Positions 24,013 to 31,797 of a stretch of 64,000 bases of DNA are shown piece by piece. The position numbers and the translations under genes were made by a program. Source of the DNA: Bradyrhizobium sp. CER78 (GTDB lineage Bacteria; Pseudomonadota; Alphaproteobacteria; Rhizobiales; Xanthobacteraceae). The stretch spans positions 1 to 64,000 of the forward strand of contig NZ_JARVWP010000028.1 in the NCBI RefSeq assembly GCF_029846235.1, written 5' to 3'. The notes beneath the pieces are model-generated. The model was given only the letters and a program-made list of their open reading frames with translations. It did not search any database and was not told where the DNA came from. Within the stretch, counting starts at the first letter, position 1. Each line of letters begins with the position of its first letter.

Positions 24013-25481
24013 GAGATCAGCCCGCTGGGGACCGGTGTGTACAGCTTCTTGGTCGGCAGGTTTGCCATCACCTGCTCGGGACCGCCCTTGCTCTCGATCA
24101 GGAGCCGTTGCGCCTCGTTGGCGCGCCGGTCTTCCGCCTCGGGATCCACGATGCGGCGGAGCTCGGCATCGAGCTCCTTCACGATGTCGGCATATTCGGG
24201 CTGTGCGGCCAGGTTGGTGCTTTCCTCCGGGTCGGCTTCCAGATCGAACAATTCCGGCGCGAACCGCACATAGGTGATGAATTTGAACCGGCCCTTGCGC
24301 AGCATGTAGGACGCCGACGGTGAGCCGGCCGCATGATATTCGCTGAACGCGATGCGGTCGCGGTCTTCACCCTTGTTGGCGATATCGAACAATGAATGAC
24401 CGGGGACGCCGTCCGCAGTTGCGGAGAGCCCGACACCGTCGAGCACGGTCGGATAGGCGTCGACGAGCGAAACCGGCGTCGCCGACAGCTTGTTGACCGG
24501 CACGCCCTCGCCGGCAACGATCATAGGAATGGCGACCGCCTCCTGGTAGTGGTTCGACTTACCCCAGAACCCGCGCTTGCCCGCGTTCTCACCATGGTCG
24601 GAGGTGTAAAGGATACGCGTGGAATCGCGCAGGCCAGCCGCGTCGAGCGCATCCAGCACACGGCCGACCTGGGCATCCATGAAGCTGACGAGGCCAAGAT
24701 AGGCCGCCAGCGCCCTGCGCTGGTCTTGCGGGTTGGGTGCGCCACCCGCCAGCAGATCCGTCAGCCAGGGATGCGGCTGATATCCGGAGGCAGGCCCGTA
24801 GGTGGGATCGGGCATCTGATCGACCGGATAGAGGTCGAAGAACTCCTTCGGCGCCACCAACGGATAATGCGGCGTCACGAAGGATACGAACAACACCCAG
24901 GGCTTTTGCGAACCGGCGGCGTCGCGGAGCCATTGCGCGGCGATCTCGGCGACGCGGCGGTCATACTGGGTATATTCGCTTTCGCCGACATCGGCGGCCT
25001 CCGCAATCGCGGAGCGCTTGCGCGGTGGGGACACGAAATCCGGGAACTGCTTGCGGATCGACAGCTGGATCATGCCGACACCGCCGGTGATGTGCATCGG
25101 AATATGCTGCTTGTCGAAGCCGGTCGGATCCTCCTCGAGCCGGTAGTGCAGCTTGCCGACGGATTCGACGCGCACACCGGCGTTCTGCAGCCTGTGCCCC
25201 CAGCTCGGCACCCTGCCGTCATACGCGATGGAATTGTCCCAGTATCCGATATCATGGACGTAACGGCCGGTAGCGAAACTGGCGCGTGCCGGAACGCAGA
25301 TCGGACAGCTGGTATAGGCATCGACGAACCGCGTGCCACGCGCCGCGAGTGCATCGAGATTGGGGGTCTTGGCGAGCGGGTGACCGGCACACCCCATCAT
25401 GCGGGCGTTATGCTCGTCGGACATCAGGATGAGCAGATTTTGGGGCTTCAAGCCCGACCTCCCTGGATTTTTGCCGCTCAT
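24009..25481 (-). CDS. Sulfatase family hydrolase, Cys-type
   Basis: Alkaline phosphatase-superfamily enzyme that hydrolyses sulfate or phosphonate esters. The active-site motif CVPAR (C62-R66) has the Cys that is turned into formylglycine by a maturase encoded elsewhere. Metal-binding residues appear at ILMSDEHN (D22) and YTSDHGENAGKRGFWGKSNHYQ. The opening, MSDEHNARMMGCAGHPLAKTPNLDALA, is like choline sulfatase and its relatives, but no choline oxidation genes are nearby, so the substrate stays open. The 490-residue length is normal and no signal peptide is seen, so it is cytoplasmic. The MFS transporter gene overlaps its stop codon. Confidence 0.87.
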   Translation of the reverse strand: MSGKNPGRSGLKPQNLLILMSDEHNARMMGCAGHPLAKTPNLDALAARGTRFVDAYTSCPICVPARASFATGRYVHDIGYWDNSIAYDGRVPSWGHRLQNAGVRVESVGKLHYRLEEDPTGFDKQHIPMHITGGVGMIQLSIRKQFPDFVSPPRKRSAIAEAADVGESEYTQYDRRVAEIAAQWLRDAAGSQKPWVLFVSFVTPHYPLVAPKEFFDLYPVDQMPDPTYGPASGYQPHPWLTDLLAGGAPNPQDQRRALAAYLGLVSFMDAQVGRVLDALDAAGLRDSTRILYTSDHGENAGKRGFWGKSNHYQEAVAIPMIVAGEGVPVNKLSATPVSLVDAYPTVLDGVGLSATADGVPGHSLFDIANKGEDRDRIAFSEYHAAGSPSASYMLRKGRFKFITYVRFAPELFDLEADPEESTNLAAQPEYADIVKELDAELRRIVDPEAEDRRANEAQRLLIESKGGPEQVMANLPTKKLYTPVPSGLIS

Positions 25482-25639
25482 GCCTGGTCAGCCTGAAGGC
25501 AGTTGTTGGCCGGACATTGCCAGAGCCGGCAACCGCGAGGTATCGACAATTCTTCACGATGATCATAGCCGCGGGCTATGGCGACGACGCGTCGCTTCCC
25601 CTACTGTGCTATGATCGATCCCTGGGTTTGCAGATCATC

Positions 25640-26692
25640 ATGAGCCGCTTCTGGAGTTCAATCGTCCACAATTTGTCGCCCTATGTGCCGGGCGAGCAGC
25701 CGAAAATTGACAACCTCATCAAGCTCAATACCAACGAGAATCCCTACCCGCCCTCGCCGCGCGCGCTGGCCGCGATCGCAGCGACCGCGGATCGCCTGCG
25801 GCTCTATCCGGATCCGCGCGCAACCGCCCTGCGCGAGGCGATCGCGACGCGCTACGGCGTCACATCAGACGAGGTGTTCGTCGGCAACGGCTCGGACGAG
25901 GTGCTGGCCCACAGCTTCCCGGCGCTGCTGAAGCACGACGCGCCGCTGCTGTTCCCCGACATCACCTACAGCTTCTATCCGGTCTATTGCCGCCTCTATG
26001 GCGCGCGATACGAACAGGTGCCGCTCGACGCCGCGATGCGGATTGATCTCGCCGACTACCGGCGGCCGGGCAGCGCCATCCTGCTGTGCAATCCGAACGC
26101 ACCGACCGGCATCGCGCTGCCGCGTGCCGCGATCGAGGCGCTGGTCACCGAGCATCCCGACCGGCTCGTGGTGGTCGACGAAGCCTATGTCGACTTCGGC
26201 GCCGAGAGCGCGGTGCCGCTGGTCGCGCGTCACGACAATCTTTTGGTGATCCAGACGCTGTCCAAGTCGCGCGCGCTGGCGGGGTTGCGGGTCGGCTTCG
26301 CCATCGGCCAGCGCCCGCTGATCGAGGCGCTGGAGCGCGTCAAGGACAGCTTCAACTCCTATCCGCTCGACTGCTTCGCGATCGCGGGCGCGGTCGCCTC
26401 GATTGAGGACGACGGATGGTTCGACGAGACCCGGCAACGCATCATCAGCAGTCGCGAGGCGCTGGTCCGCGGCCTCACCGAGCTCGGCTTCGAGGTGCTG
26501 CCGTCGCTTGCGAACTTCGTGTTCGCACGCCATGGCGGCCATCGCGGCGCGGATCTCGCCGCGAAGCTGCGCGAGCGCGGCGTCCTGGTGCGGCATTTCC
26601 AGAAGCCGCGGATCGAGGATTTCCTGCGCATCACGGTCGGAACGGACGATGAATGCGGCCGCCTGATCGAGCTGCTGCGTCAGATGGTCTGA
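25640..26692 (+). CDS. hisC: Histidinol-phosphate aminotransferase
   Basis: Fold-type I PLP enzyme that converts imidazole-acetol phosphate and glutamate to histidinol phosphate and 2-oxoglutarate in histidine synthesis. The N-terminus matches HisC (LSPYVPGEQP; KLNTNENPYPPSP). The cofactor-binding Asn/Asp/Tyr region is LCNPNAPTG and VVVDEAYVDF, and the Schiff-base Lys is K209 (TLSKSRALAGLRVG). The start is placed at ATG 25640, giving 350 residues, the usual size; longer in-frame extensions lack conserved sequence. It stands apart from other his genes here, which is common in alphaproteobacteria. Some HisC homologues also act on aromatic amino acids. Confidence 0.9.
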   Translation: MSRFWSSIVHNLSPYVPGEQPKIDNLIKLNTNENPYPPSPRALAAIAATADRLRLYPDPRATALREAIATRYGVTSDEVFVGNGSDEVLAHSFPALLKHDAPLLFPDITYSFYPVYCRLYGARYEQVPLDAAMRIDLADYRRPGSAILLCNPNAPTGIALPRAAIEALVTEHPDRLVVVDEAYVDFGAESAVPLVARHDNLLVIQTLSKSRALAGLRVGFAIGQRPLIEALERVKDSFNSYPLDCFAIAGAVASIEDDGWFDETRQRIISSREALVRGLTELGFEVLPSLANFVFARHGGHRGADLAAKLRERGVLVRHFQKPRIEDFLRITVGTDDECGRLIELLRQMV

Positions 26693-26758
26693 GCCCGTTT
26701 CGGCTTACGCTGGAACCGAATGCAGGTCTGCGCGTTCCCCGCCCTGACGGAGGACGCC

Positions 26759-26950
26759 ATGCTTAGAGACGAACAGGTCGCGGTCCTCTGCGACATTGCC
26801 CAATCCATTGCCTTTGCCGGTGACGCGCAGGGCGAAGTCGACCGGCTCATCAAGGAGGGATACGTCGCCAAGGACGGTGACCTCTACGAGCTGACGCCCA
26901 AGGCCGAGAAGGTTTTGTCCGAGCGCGGCGCCAGCCTCAACCGGGCGTGA
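26759..26950 (+). CDS. Small hypothetical protein with winged-helix-like features
   Basis: Not recognised. A GGAGG site 5 bases upstream supports ATG 26759, giving 63 residues. The sequence LIKEGYVAKDGDLYELTPKAEKVLSE reads like the second half of a small winged helix: a recognition helix end, a beta wing and the final helix. So a tiny DNA-binding or antirepressor-like protein is possible. It follows hisC by 66 bases on the same strand, with no visible functional link. Confidence 0.6.
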   Translation: MLRDEQVAVLCDIAQSIAFAGDAQGEVDRLIKEGYVAKDGDLYELTPKAEKVLSERGASLNRA

Positions 26951-26968
26951 CGCCGCTCGCAACGACAG

Positions 26969-27262
26969 CTAGACGGCGGGCGTGCACCGCGTTGCGGTGA
27001 TCTTGATGCCGAGCCCGGCGCTCTCCTCGCGGAACTGTGCGATCGATCGCGCATTGCGATGCGCCTCGAACGCGGCGTCGTCCTGGTAAACCTCGTAGAT
27101 CAAGAGCTTCGACGCATCCTCGCGCGGCACCAGGATGTCGAAGTGCAGCGTGCCCGGTTCATCCCTGAGCGAGCGGGCGCCGTGCGCCGCGAGCTGCGAC
27201 AACACCTGATCCCGCTTTTCCGGCGCGACCTCGACGGTGGCGATGAGTGCAAGTTTCGGCAT
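26969..27262 (-). CDS. ABM-domain (antibiotic biosynthesis monooxygenase-like) protein
   Basis: A 97-residue dimeric alpha+beta-barrel protein. MPKLALIATVEVAPEKRD opens the first strand, and GTLHFDILVPREDASKLLIYEVYQDDAAFEAHRNA is the canonical second half. Some members oxidise quinols without cofactors, and many have no proven activity. It is third in a minus-strand set after a VOC protein and an epoxide hydrolase (22-base gap), which supports a role in handling reactive aldehydes, quinones or epoxides. Confidence 0.85.
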   Translation of the reverse strand: MPKLALIATVEVAPEKRDQVLSQLAAHGARSLRDEPGTLHFDILVPREDASKLLIYEVYQDDAAFEAHRNARSIAQFREESAGLGIKITATRCTPAV

Positions 27263-27284
27263 GACGGATGTTCCTCCTCTATTC

Positions 27285-28658
27285 TCAGATCAGCTTGCGG
27301 AGCGGCCGAAACGCGTCCCGCACTTCCCTGCTGAAAATGTCGGGCTGCTCCCACGCCGCGAAATGCCCGCCGGCCTCGGCCTGATGGAAGTAGATCAGCT
27401 TGTGATAGGCCTTTTCCGCCCAGCTCCGCGGCGCCACGAAACTCTCGCCGGGAAACGCCGTGACCGCGGCAGGGATCGCGACATTGGCGGGTAGATAAAG
27501 GTTGGTCTTGTTCTCCCAGTACAGGCGGCCCGAGGAGATCGCGCTGTTGGTGAGCCAGTACAGCGTGATGTTGTCGAGCACGTCGTCGCGGGTCAGCGCG
27601 CCCGCGGAATGGCCGTTGACGGCATGTCCGAGCATCGCCGACGTCATCGCCGAGGCCGGCTGCGCATAGCCGTCGCCGTGATCGAGCAGCCAGGCGGCGA
27701 GGCCCGCCGGCGAATCCGCGAACGCCGCAAGGGACTGCGGGCGGGTCCCCATGATCTGCGCATAGGCCCGTCGCTTGGCGAACTGAAGCTTGATCTGCTC
27801 GAAGGCGTGCTGCTCCTCCGCCGACAGATTGTCCGGCGCGGGACCTCCGGTAGAGACGGCCTTGAACACCTCGGGCGGAACGACGCCGGGCAGATTGACG
27901 TGGATGCCGAGCAGCTCCGGCGCACCGAGCTTGGCCATTTCGTTGGAAACCGGCGAACCCCAGTCGCCGCCCTGCGCCACGAACTTGCTGTAGCCGAGCC
28001 GCTTCATCAACTGGACCCAGGCCCGTGCGATCCGCTGGGGATCCCAGCCGACCGTGGTCGGCTTGCCGGAGAAGCCGTAGCCCGGCATCGACGGGATCAC
28101 GAGGTGGAACGCATCCGAGACGCTGCCGCCATGCGCGGTGGGATTGGTCAGCGGGTCGATGATCTTCATCTGCTCGATCACCGAACCCGGCCAGCCATGC
28201 GTGACGATCAGCGGCAGGGCATCGTCGTGCTTGGAGCGAACGTGAATGAAGTGAATGTCGAGCCCGTCGATTTCGGTGATGAACTGCGGCAGGGCGTTGA
28301 GCCGCGCCTCGACCTTGCGCCAGTCGTAGTCGGTCTGCCAGTAGCGGACGAGATCGCGCAGCATTGCCTGCGGAACGCCCTGCGAGTCGTCATTGACGGT
28401 CTCCTTGTCGGACCACCGGGTTGCCGCCAGGCGGCGGCGGAGATCGACGAGGTCTGCCTCGGGGATATCGATGTGGAACGGGCGGATCGCATCATCAGCG
28501 GCCGCCGCAACCGGGCGCGCCGGAAACAGGCTGGCCGCGCCGGCTGCAGCGAGACCCAGCGCCGCGCCGGTGAGGAGCTTGCGTCTGTTCTGATCGATGG
28601 CTTCCTGGTTCGATTGGCTCGCTGCGACCGTTACTGATGCCTGAAATGTCTTGGTCAT
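27285..28658 (-). CDS. Tat-exported epoxide hydrolase with EHN domain
   Basis: Epoxide hydrolase of the microsomal (EHN) type, exported by the Tat route. Residues 1-55 hold a twin-Arg signal (R25 R26 in NRRKLLTGAALGL). The EH N-terminal domain covers about residues 57-165 (PFHIDIPEADLVDLRRRL; TRWSD), and the alpha/beta hydrolase domain begins at HGWPGS (154-159). The catalytic Asp nucleophile is D232 in AQGGDWGS. The C-terminal part has AYHKLIYFHQAEAGGHFAAWEQP, supplying the catalytic His. The 457-residue length is normal. It is between the VOC and ABM genes in an HxlR-linked set. The natural epoxide is unknown. Confidence 0.88.
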   Translation of the reverse strand: MTKTFQASVTVAASQSNQEAIDQNRRKLLTGAALGLAAAGAASLFPARPVAAAADDAIRPFHIDIPEADLVDLRRRLAATRWSDKETVNDDSQGVPQAMLRDLVRYWQTDYDWRKVEARLNALPQFITEIDGLDIHFIHVRSKHDDALPLIVTHGWPGSVIEQMKIIDPLTNPTAHGGSVSDAFHLVIPSMPGYGFSGKPTTVGWDPQRIARAWVQLMKRLGYSKFVAQGGDWGSPVSNEMAKLGAPELLGIHVNLPGVVPPEVFKAVSTGGPAPDNLSAEEQHAFEQIKLQFAKRRAYAQIMGTRPQSLAAFADSPAGLAAWLLDHGDGYAQPASAMTSAMLGHAVNGHSAGALTRDDVLDNITLYWLTNSAISSGRLYWENKTNLYLPANVAIPAAVTAFPGESFVAPRSWAEKAYHKLIYFHQAEAGGHFAAWEQPDIFSREVRDAFRPLRKLI

Positions 28659-28763
28659 TGCACTGGCTCCTTTGAACGAGATGCCGCCGGCAAAGCCGCG
28701 TGCACCTCGGTTGTCGTCAGAATGGATCGGCCGCCACGGCCGGTTGCACGCGTTGCAGTTCGG

Positions 28764-29369
28764 CTATTCGGGCAGCGGCTTGCCGGCCTGCTCGCGGACG
28801 ATGTACTCGGCGTACCAGTCCGGCCAGTTCGCATCGTGCCCGCCGGTCCGCTTCTCGTGCTCGCCATGGGCTGCCGCTGCCCGGCGGAGCGTGGCGGCGA
28901 GATCGGCAGATGAATTGAAGTTCGTGCTGCTACCGTCGACGCGGCCCGGCAGGCGCTGCGTGACCTGCTGCAGCAGCCAGACATTGCCGTCGGGGTCGTT
29001 GAAGGTGGCAAGCGAGCCGTAACTCGGGCGTTCCGGATCCGGTCCCTTGATGCGGCCTTCCGCGCCGCGATGAAATACCTCGCTGACGTCGGCGCCACGC
29101 GCGATCAGCTCGGCGCGCGCCGCCTCGATGTCGTTGACGATCAGGAAGCGCGGCAGCCCGGCTCCCGAGCCGAGATGGATCGAGGTCGGCGAACCCGGCG
29201 GCGTGAGTTGCACGGCGCGCGAGCCGTCGGGTCTGACGAAGTCGGCATCAAGCCGCCAGCCCAGGTCCTGGTAGAAGCGCTTGGCGCGGTCGACGTCGGC
29301 GACGGGAATGACGACGACCTCGAGCTTCAGATCGACTTTGGCCGCTGCCGGCGTCGGTTCGGTGGACAT
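28764..29369 (-). CDS. VOC superfamily (glyoxalase-fold) protein
   Basis: A 201-residue vicinal-oxygen-chelate protein with two or more beta-alpha-beta-beta-beta modules. The first strand is LKLEVVVIPVADVDRAKRFYQDLGWRLD, followed by SRAVQLTPPGSPTSIHLG, FLIVNDIEAARAELIARGA and ATFNDPDGNVWLLQQV, all standard for the fold. A C-terminal extension of about 50 residues (RAAAAHGEHEKRTGGHDANWPDWYAEYIV) is unusual and found in a subgroup. It is the first gene of a set followed by the epoxide hydrolase and the ABM protein and faces the HxlR gene, so an electrophile-handling role is likely. Confidence 0.85.
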   Translation of the reverse strand: MSTEPTPAAAKVDLKLEVVVIPVADVDRAKRFYQDLGWRLDADFVRPDGSRAVQLTPPGSPTSIHLGSGAGLPRFLIVNDIEAARAELIARGADVSEVFHRGAEGRIKGPDPERPSYGSLATFNDPDGNVWLLQQVTQRLPGRVDGSSTNFNSSADLAATLRRAAAAHGEHEKRTGGHDANWPDWYAEYIVREQAGKPLPE

Positions 29370-29443
29370 GGCTCACTCCTTGGTGATGAAAGACCGGGCC
29401 ATCAACGGCCCATTGCATTCGGAACGATGCCGGGCCATATTTG

Positions 29444-29458
29444 CTATGAAATTCATAG
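29444..29458. promoter_or_regulatory. HxlR-type operator
   Basis: CTATGAA (29444-29450) and TTCATAG (29452-29458) are perfect arms around one base, in the divergent region between the VOC gene and the HxlR gene and 26 bases from the HxlR start. HxlR proteins commonly bind palindromes of this CTATG...CATAG form. Confidence 0.6.
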
Positions 29459-29483
29459 TAACAAGCCCGATGAAGAAATCGTG

Positions 29484-29990
29484 ATGGCGAAAATCAAGGA
29501 CAACAAGACTGACCAAACGCTGTGTCCGGTCGCCCGTGCCGAAACCGTCGTGGGCGACCGCTGGACTGTACTGGTTTTGCGCGAGCTGTTCGCGCGCAGT
29601 CATCGCTTCGAGGAAATCCAGGCGCAGACCGGCGGCACGCCGCAGATGATCACCGCACGGCTGAAAAAGCTGGAAGCGGACGGCCTGGTGACGCGGCGCG
29701 TCTACAACAAGCACCCGTTGCGCCACGAGTATCACCTCACCGAGAAGGGCGAAGCGTTCTTTCCTGTTCTAATGGCGCTGCGCGCCTGGGGCGAGGCCTG
29801 GTGCAAATCACCAAAGGAGGGACGTGCGATGAACTACACGCACGTCGTCTGCGGCAAGCCCGCCGGGCTCGGCCCGGTCTGCGAGTCCTGCGGTGAGCCG
29901 GTGCGTCGCGCCGACATGGTCGGGGAGCGACTGCCAAAATACCAGAAGGAGCGCGACGCGCGATGGGAGGCCTTCAAGGCGACCCGCTGA
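29484..29990 (+). CDS. HxlR-family winged-helix regulator with Cys-containing tail
   Basis: HxlR/DUF24-type regulator of 168 residues. The family's conserved Cys lies in TLCPVARAETVVGDRWTVLVLRELFA, the recognition segment is GGTPQMITARLKKLEADGLV, and the wing is HPLRHEYHLTEKG. The C-terminal 50 residues add three Cys and a His (HVVCGKPAGLGPVCESCGEP), which could bind a metal or sense thiol-reactive compounds. The start at ATG 29484 is chosen because longer frames run through the palindrome. It is divergent from the VOC/epoxide hydrolase/ABM set and upstream of the tautomerase, both likely targets. Confidence 0.88.
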   Translation: MAKIKDNKTDQTLCPVARAETVVGDRWTVLVLRELFARSHRFEEIQAQTGGTPQMITARLKKLEADGLVTRRVYNKHPLRHEYHLTEKGEAFFPVLMALRAWGEAWCKSPKEGRAMNYTHVVCGKPAGLGPVCESCGEPVRRADMVGERLPKYQKERDARWEAFKATR

Positions 29991-30096
29991 ATTTTCCGAC
30001 GCCGCCGGCGCGAGCGGACGACGCGAAAGCTCTCGCACCGTCGCAGCGCCTCAATCACGCGGGACCAAACCTACCCGCACAACACAGGAGACCACC

Positions 30097-30480
30097 ATGC
30101 CATTCGTTCGTATCGACCTGAAGCGCGGCAAGTCCCCCGAATATCGCAAGACCCTCGGCGAGATCGTCTACAAGGCAATGCGCGAGACCATCAATGTGCC
30201 GGAGAATGACAAGTTTCAGGTCATCACCGAGCATGACCGCGGCGACCTGAACTATGCCGAGAACTATCTCGGCAATACCTACAGCGACGATCTCGTCTTC
30301 ATCCAGATCACCATGAATGCCGGGCGCACGGTCGAGATGAAGAAGGCATTCTACAAGCGGATCGTGGACGACTATCAGAGCCAGTTGCAGGGACGGCCCG
30401 ACGATGTCGTCATCAACCTGATCGAGGTCGTCAAAGAGAACTGGTCGTTCGGCAACGGCATCGCGCAATACGCGAGCTGA
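30097..30480 (+). CDS. Tautomerase superfamily protein
   Basis: A 127-residue member of the 4-oxalocrotonate tautomerase superfamily, double length as in malonate semialdehyde decarboxylase and cis-CaaD. The catalytic Pro follows the initiator Met (MPFVRIDLKRGKS). ACAGGAG just upstream supports the start. The DYQSQLQGRPDDVVINLIEVVKENWSFGNG end is typical of the family. It lies 106 bases after the HxlR gene on the same strand. Tautomerisation or hydration of an unsaturated keto acid is the expected chemistry, though the substrate is unknown. Confidence 0.87.
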   Translation: MPFVRIDLKRGKSPEYRKTLGEIVYKAMRETINVPENDKFQVITEHDRGDLNYAENYLGNTYSDDLVFIQITMNAGRTVEMKKAFYKRIVDDYQSQLQGRPDDVVINLIEVVKENWSFGNGIAQYAS

Positions 30481-30609
30481 TTGCGGAACAGGCATGCGCC
30501 GGACGGCGGGTCGCCTTGTCGGGCGGCTTGCCGCCGGCCGCTTGCCCCCGGCGTTGCCAGCACGCATAGTGCGGCCCGTGCACGAACAATAACAGGCAGG
30601 GAGGCAACC

Positions 30610-31494
30610 ATGAGGACGATCGCAGCCGCGCTGTGCGCGCTCGCGCTGATCGCAACCGGTGCGCAGGCACAGACGCTCAAGGATTTCATGGCCACGGTCA
30701 TGAAGAAGTGGACCGCGCCGTTCGAACCGTATGAGCTGATCGACAACATCTACTATGTCGGCACCGACGGGATCGCGGTCTATCTCATCAAGACGTCGCA
30801 AGGGCTGATCCTGATGGACACCGCGATGCAGCAGTCGACCGGCATGATCAAGGACAACATCGCCAAGCTCGGCTTCAAGGAAGGCGACATCAAGATCATC
30901 CTCAACACCCACGCCCATCTCGATCACACCGGCGGCTTTGCCGAGATCAAGAAGGAGACCGGCGCGCAGATGATCGCCGGCGAGCGCGACCAGCCCCTGC
31001 TCGAGGGCGGCTACTATCCGGGCGACGAGAGCAACGCGGACCTGGCCTTTACGCCGGTCAAGGTCGACCGCACCGTCAAGGAAGGCGACAAGGTGACGCT
31101 CGGCGACGTGACGCTGATCGCGCACACGACACCCGGCCATTCGCCCGGCTGCACCAGCTGGGAGATGACGGTGAAGGACGGCAACCAGCAGCGCAACGTG
31201 CTGTTCTTCTGCAGTGGGACCGTCGCGCTGAACCGGCTGGTCGGACGCCCGACCTATCCCGGCATCGTCGACGACTACCGCGCGACCTTCGTCAAGGTCA
31301 AGGCGATGAAGGTCGACGTGCTGCTCGGGCCGCATCCGGAGGTCTACGACATGCAGGCCAAGCGCGCGCAGATGAAGGACGGCGCGCCGAACCCGTTCGT
31401 CAAGCCGGGCGAAAACGCCACCTATGTGGCGGGGCTGGAGCAGGATTTCGACAAGCAACTCGCCAAGCAGACCGCCGCGCTGAAGGCCAATTAG
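30610..31494 (+). CDS. blaBJP: Subclass B3 metallo-beta-lactamase, BJP-1-like
   Basis: Periplasmic zinc beta-lactamase. It closely resembles BJP-1 of Bradyrhizobium japonicum from memory, including identical long stretches and the same length, 294 residues. A signal peptide spans residues 1-20 (MRTIAAALCALALIATGAQA). The zinc ligands are H101, H103, D105, H106 (LNTHAHLDHTG), H177 (TPGHSPGCTSW) and H242 (GPHPEVYDM), the B3 set. GGGAGG upstream of ATG 30610 supports the start. Such enzymes are chromosomal in rhizobia and may act on soil beta-lactams. No regulator of the AmpR type is adjacent. Confidence 0.93.
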   Translation: MRTIAAALCALALIATGAQAQTLKDFMATVMKKWTAPFEPYELIDNIYYVGTDGIAVYLIKTSQGLILMDTAMQQSTGMIKDNIAKLGFKEGDIKIILNTHAHLDHTGGFAEIKKETGAQMIAGERDQPLLEGGYYPGDESNADLAFTPVKVDRTVKEGDKVTLGDVTLIAHTTPGHSPGCTSWEMTVKDGNQQRNVLFFCSGTVALNRLVGRPTYPGIVDDYRATFVKVKAMKVDVLLGPHPEVYDMQAKRAQMKDGAPNPFVKPGENATYVAGLEQDFDKQLAKQTAALKAN

Positions 31495-31516
31495 CTGCAC
31501 AGCGGGAACGTCATCC

Positions 31517-31645
31517 GTCATCCTGAGGAGCGCGCATCAGCGCGCGTCTCGAAGGATCGACGGCCACACTCGGGCCCCGCATCCTTCGAGGCTCGCTCCG
31601 CTCGCACCTCCAGCGGCAAAGGCGAAGCCTTTGCGCGGGGATGAC
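31517..31645. repeat. Intergenic repeat of the CGTCATCCTGAGGAGCGCGC type, copy 1
   Basis: Begins CGTCATCCTGAGGAG, contains two GCGCG-rich hairpins and GGCAAAGGCGAAGCCTTTGC, and ends GCGGGGATGAC. A related copy lies at 37422-37545. It fills most of the gap between the beta-lactamase and benzoylformate decarboxylase genes. Confidence 0.7.
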
Positions 31646-31699
31646 GTGGACCATCGGGACGATTTTCAGCCGTTGCCGCGGCAACCATGGGCGCCGCGG

Positions 31700-31766
31700 C
31701 TTGACATCGTCAGGCAATCCATCGACAGGTGGATTGCCTTTCCGCTTTTGCCGCGCGCAATGACGG
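31700..31766. repeat. Degenerate repeat ending in GCGCAATGACGG
   Basis: Contains AGGCAATCCATCGACAGGTGGATTGCCT, which forms a hairpin, and ends CGCGCAATGACGG. This looks like a decayed copy of the elements at 17122-17244 and 53948-54031. It lies just upstream of the benzoylformate decarboxylase gene. Confidence 0.5.
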
Positions 31767-31797
31767 AACCAAACAAGACAGAAATGGGAGCCGCCCG

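Noticed and set aside
30055..31521. A 488-codon minus-strand frame covering the tautomerase and BJP-1-like genes
   Set aside because: Both plus-strand genes have strong family matches, ribosome-binding sites and a signal peptide; the antisense frame has none.
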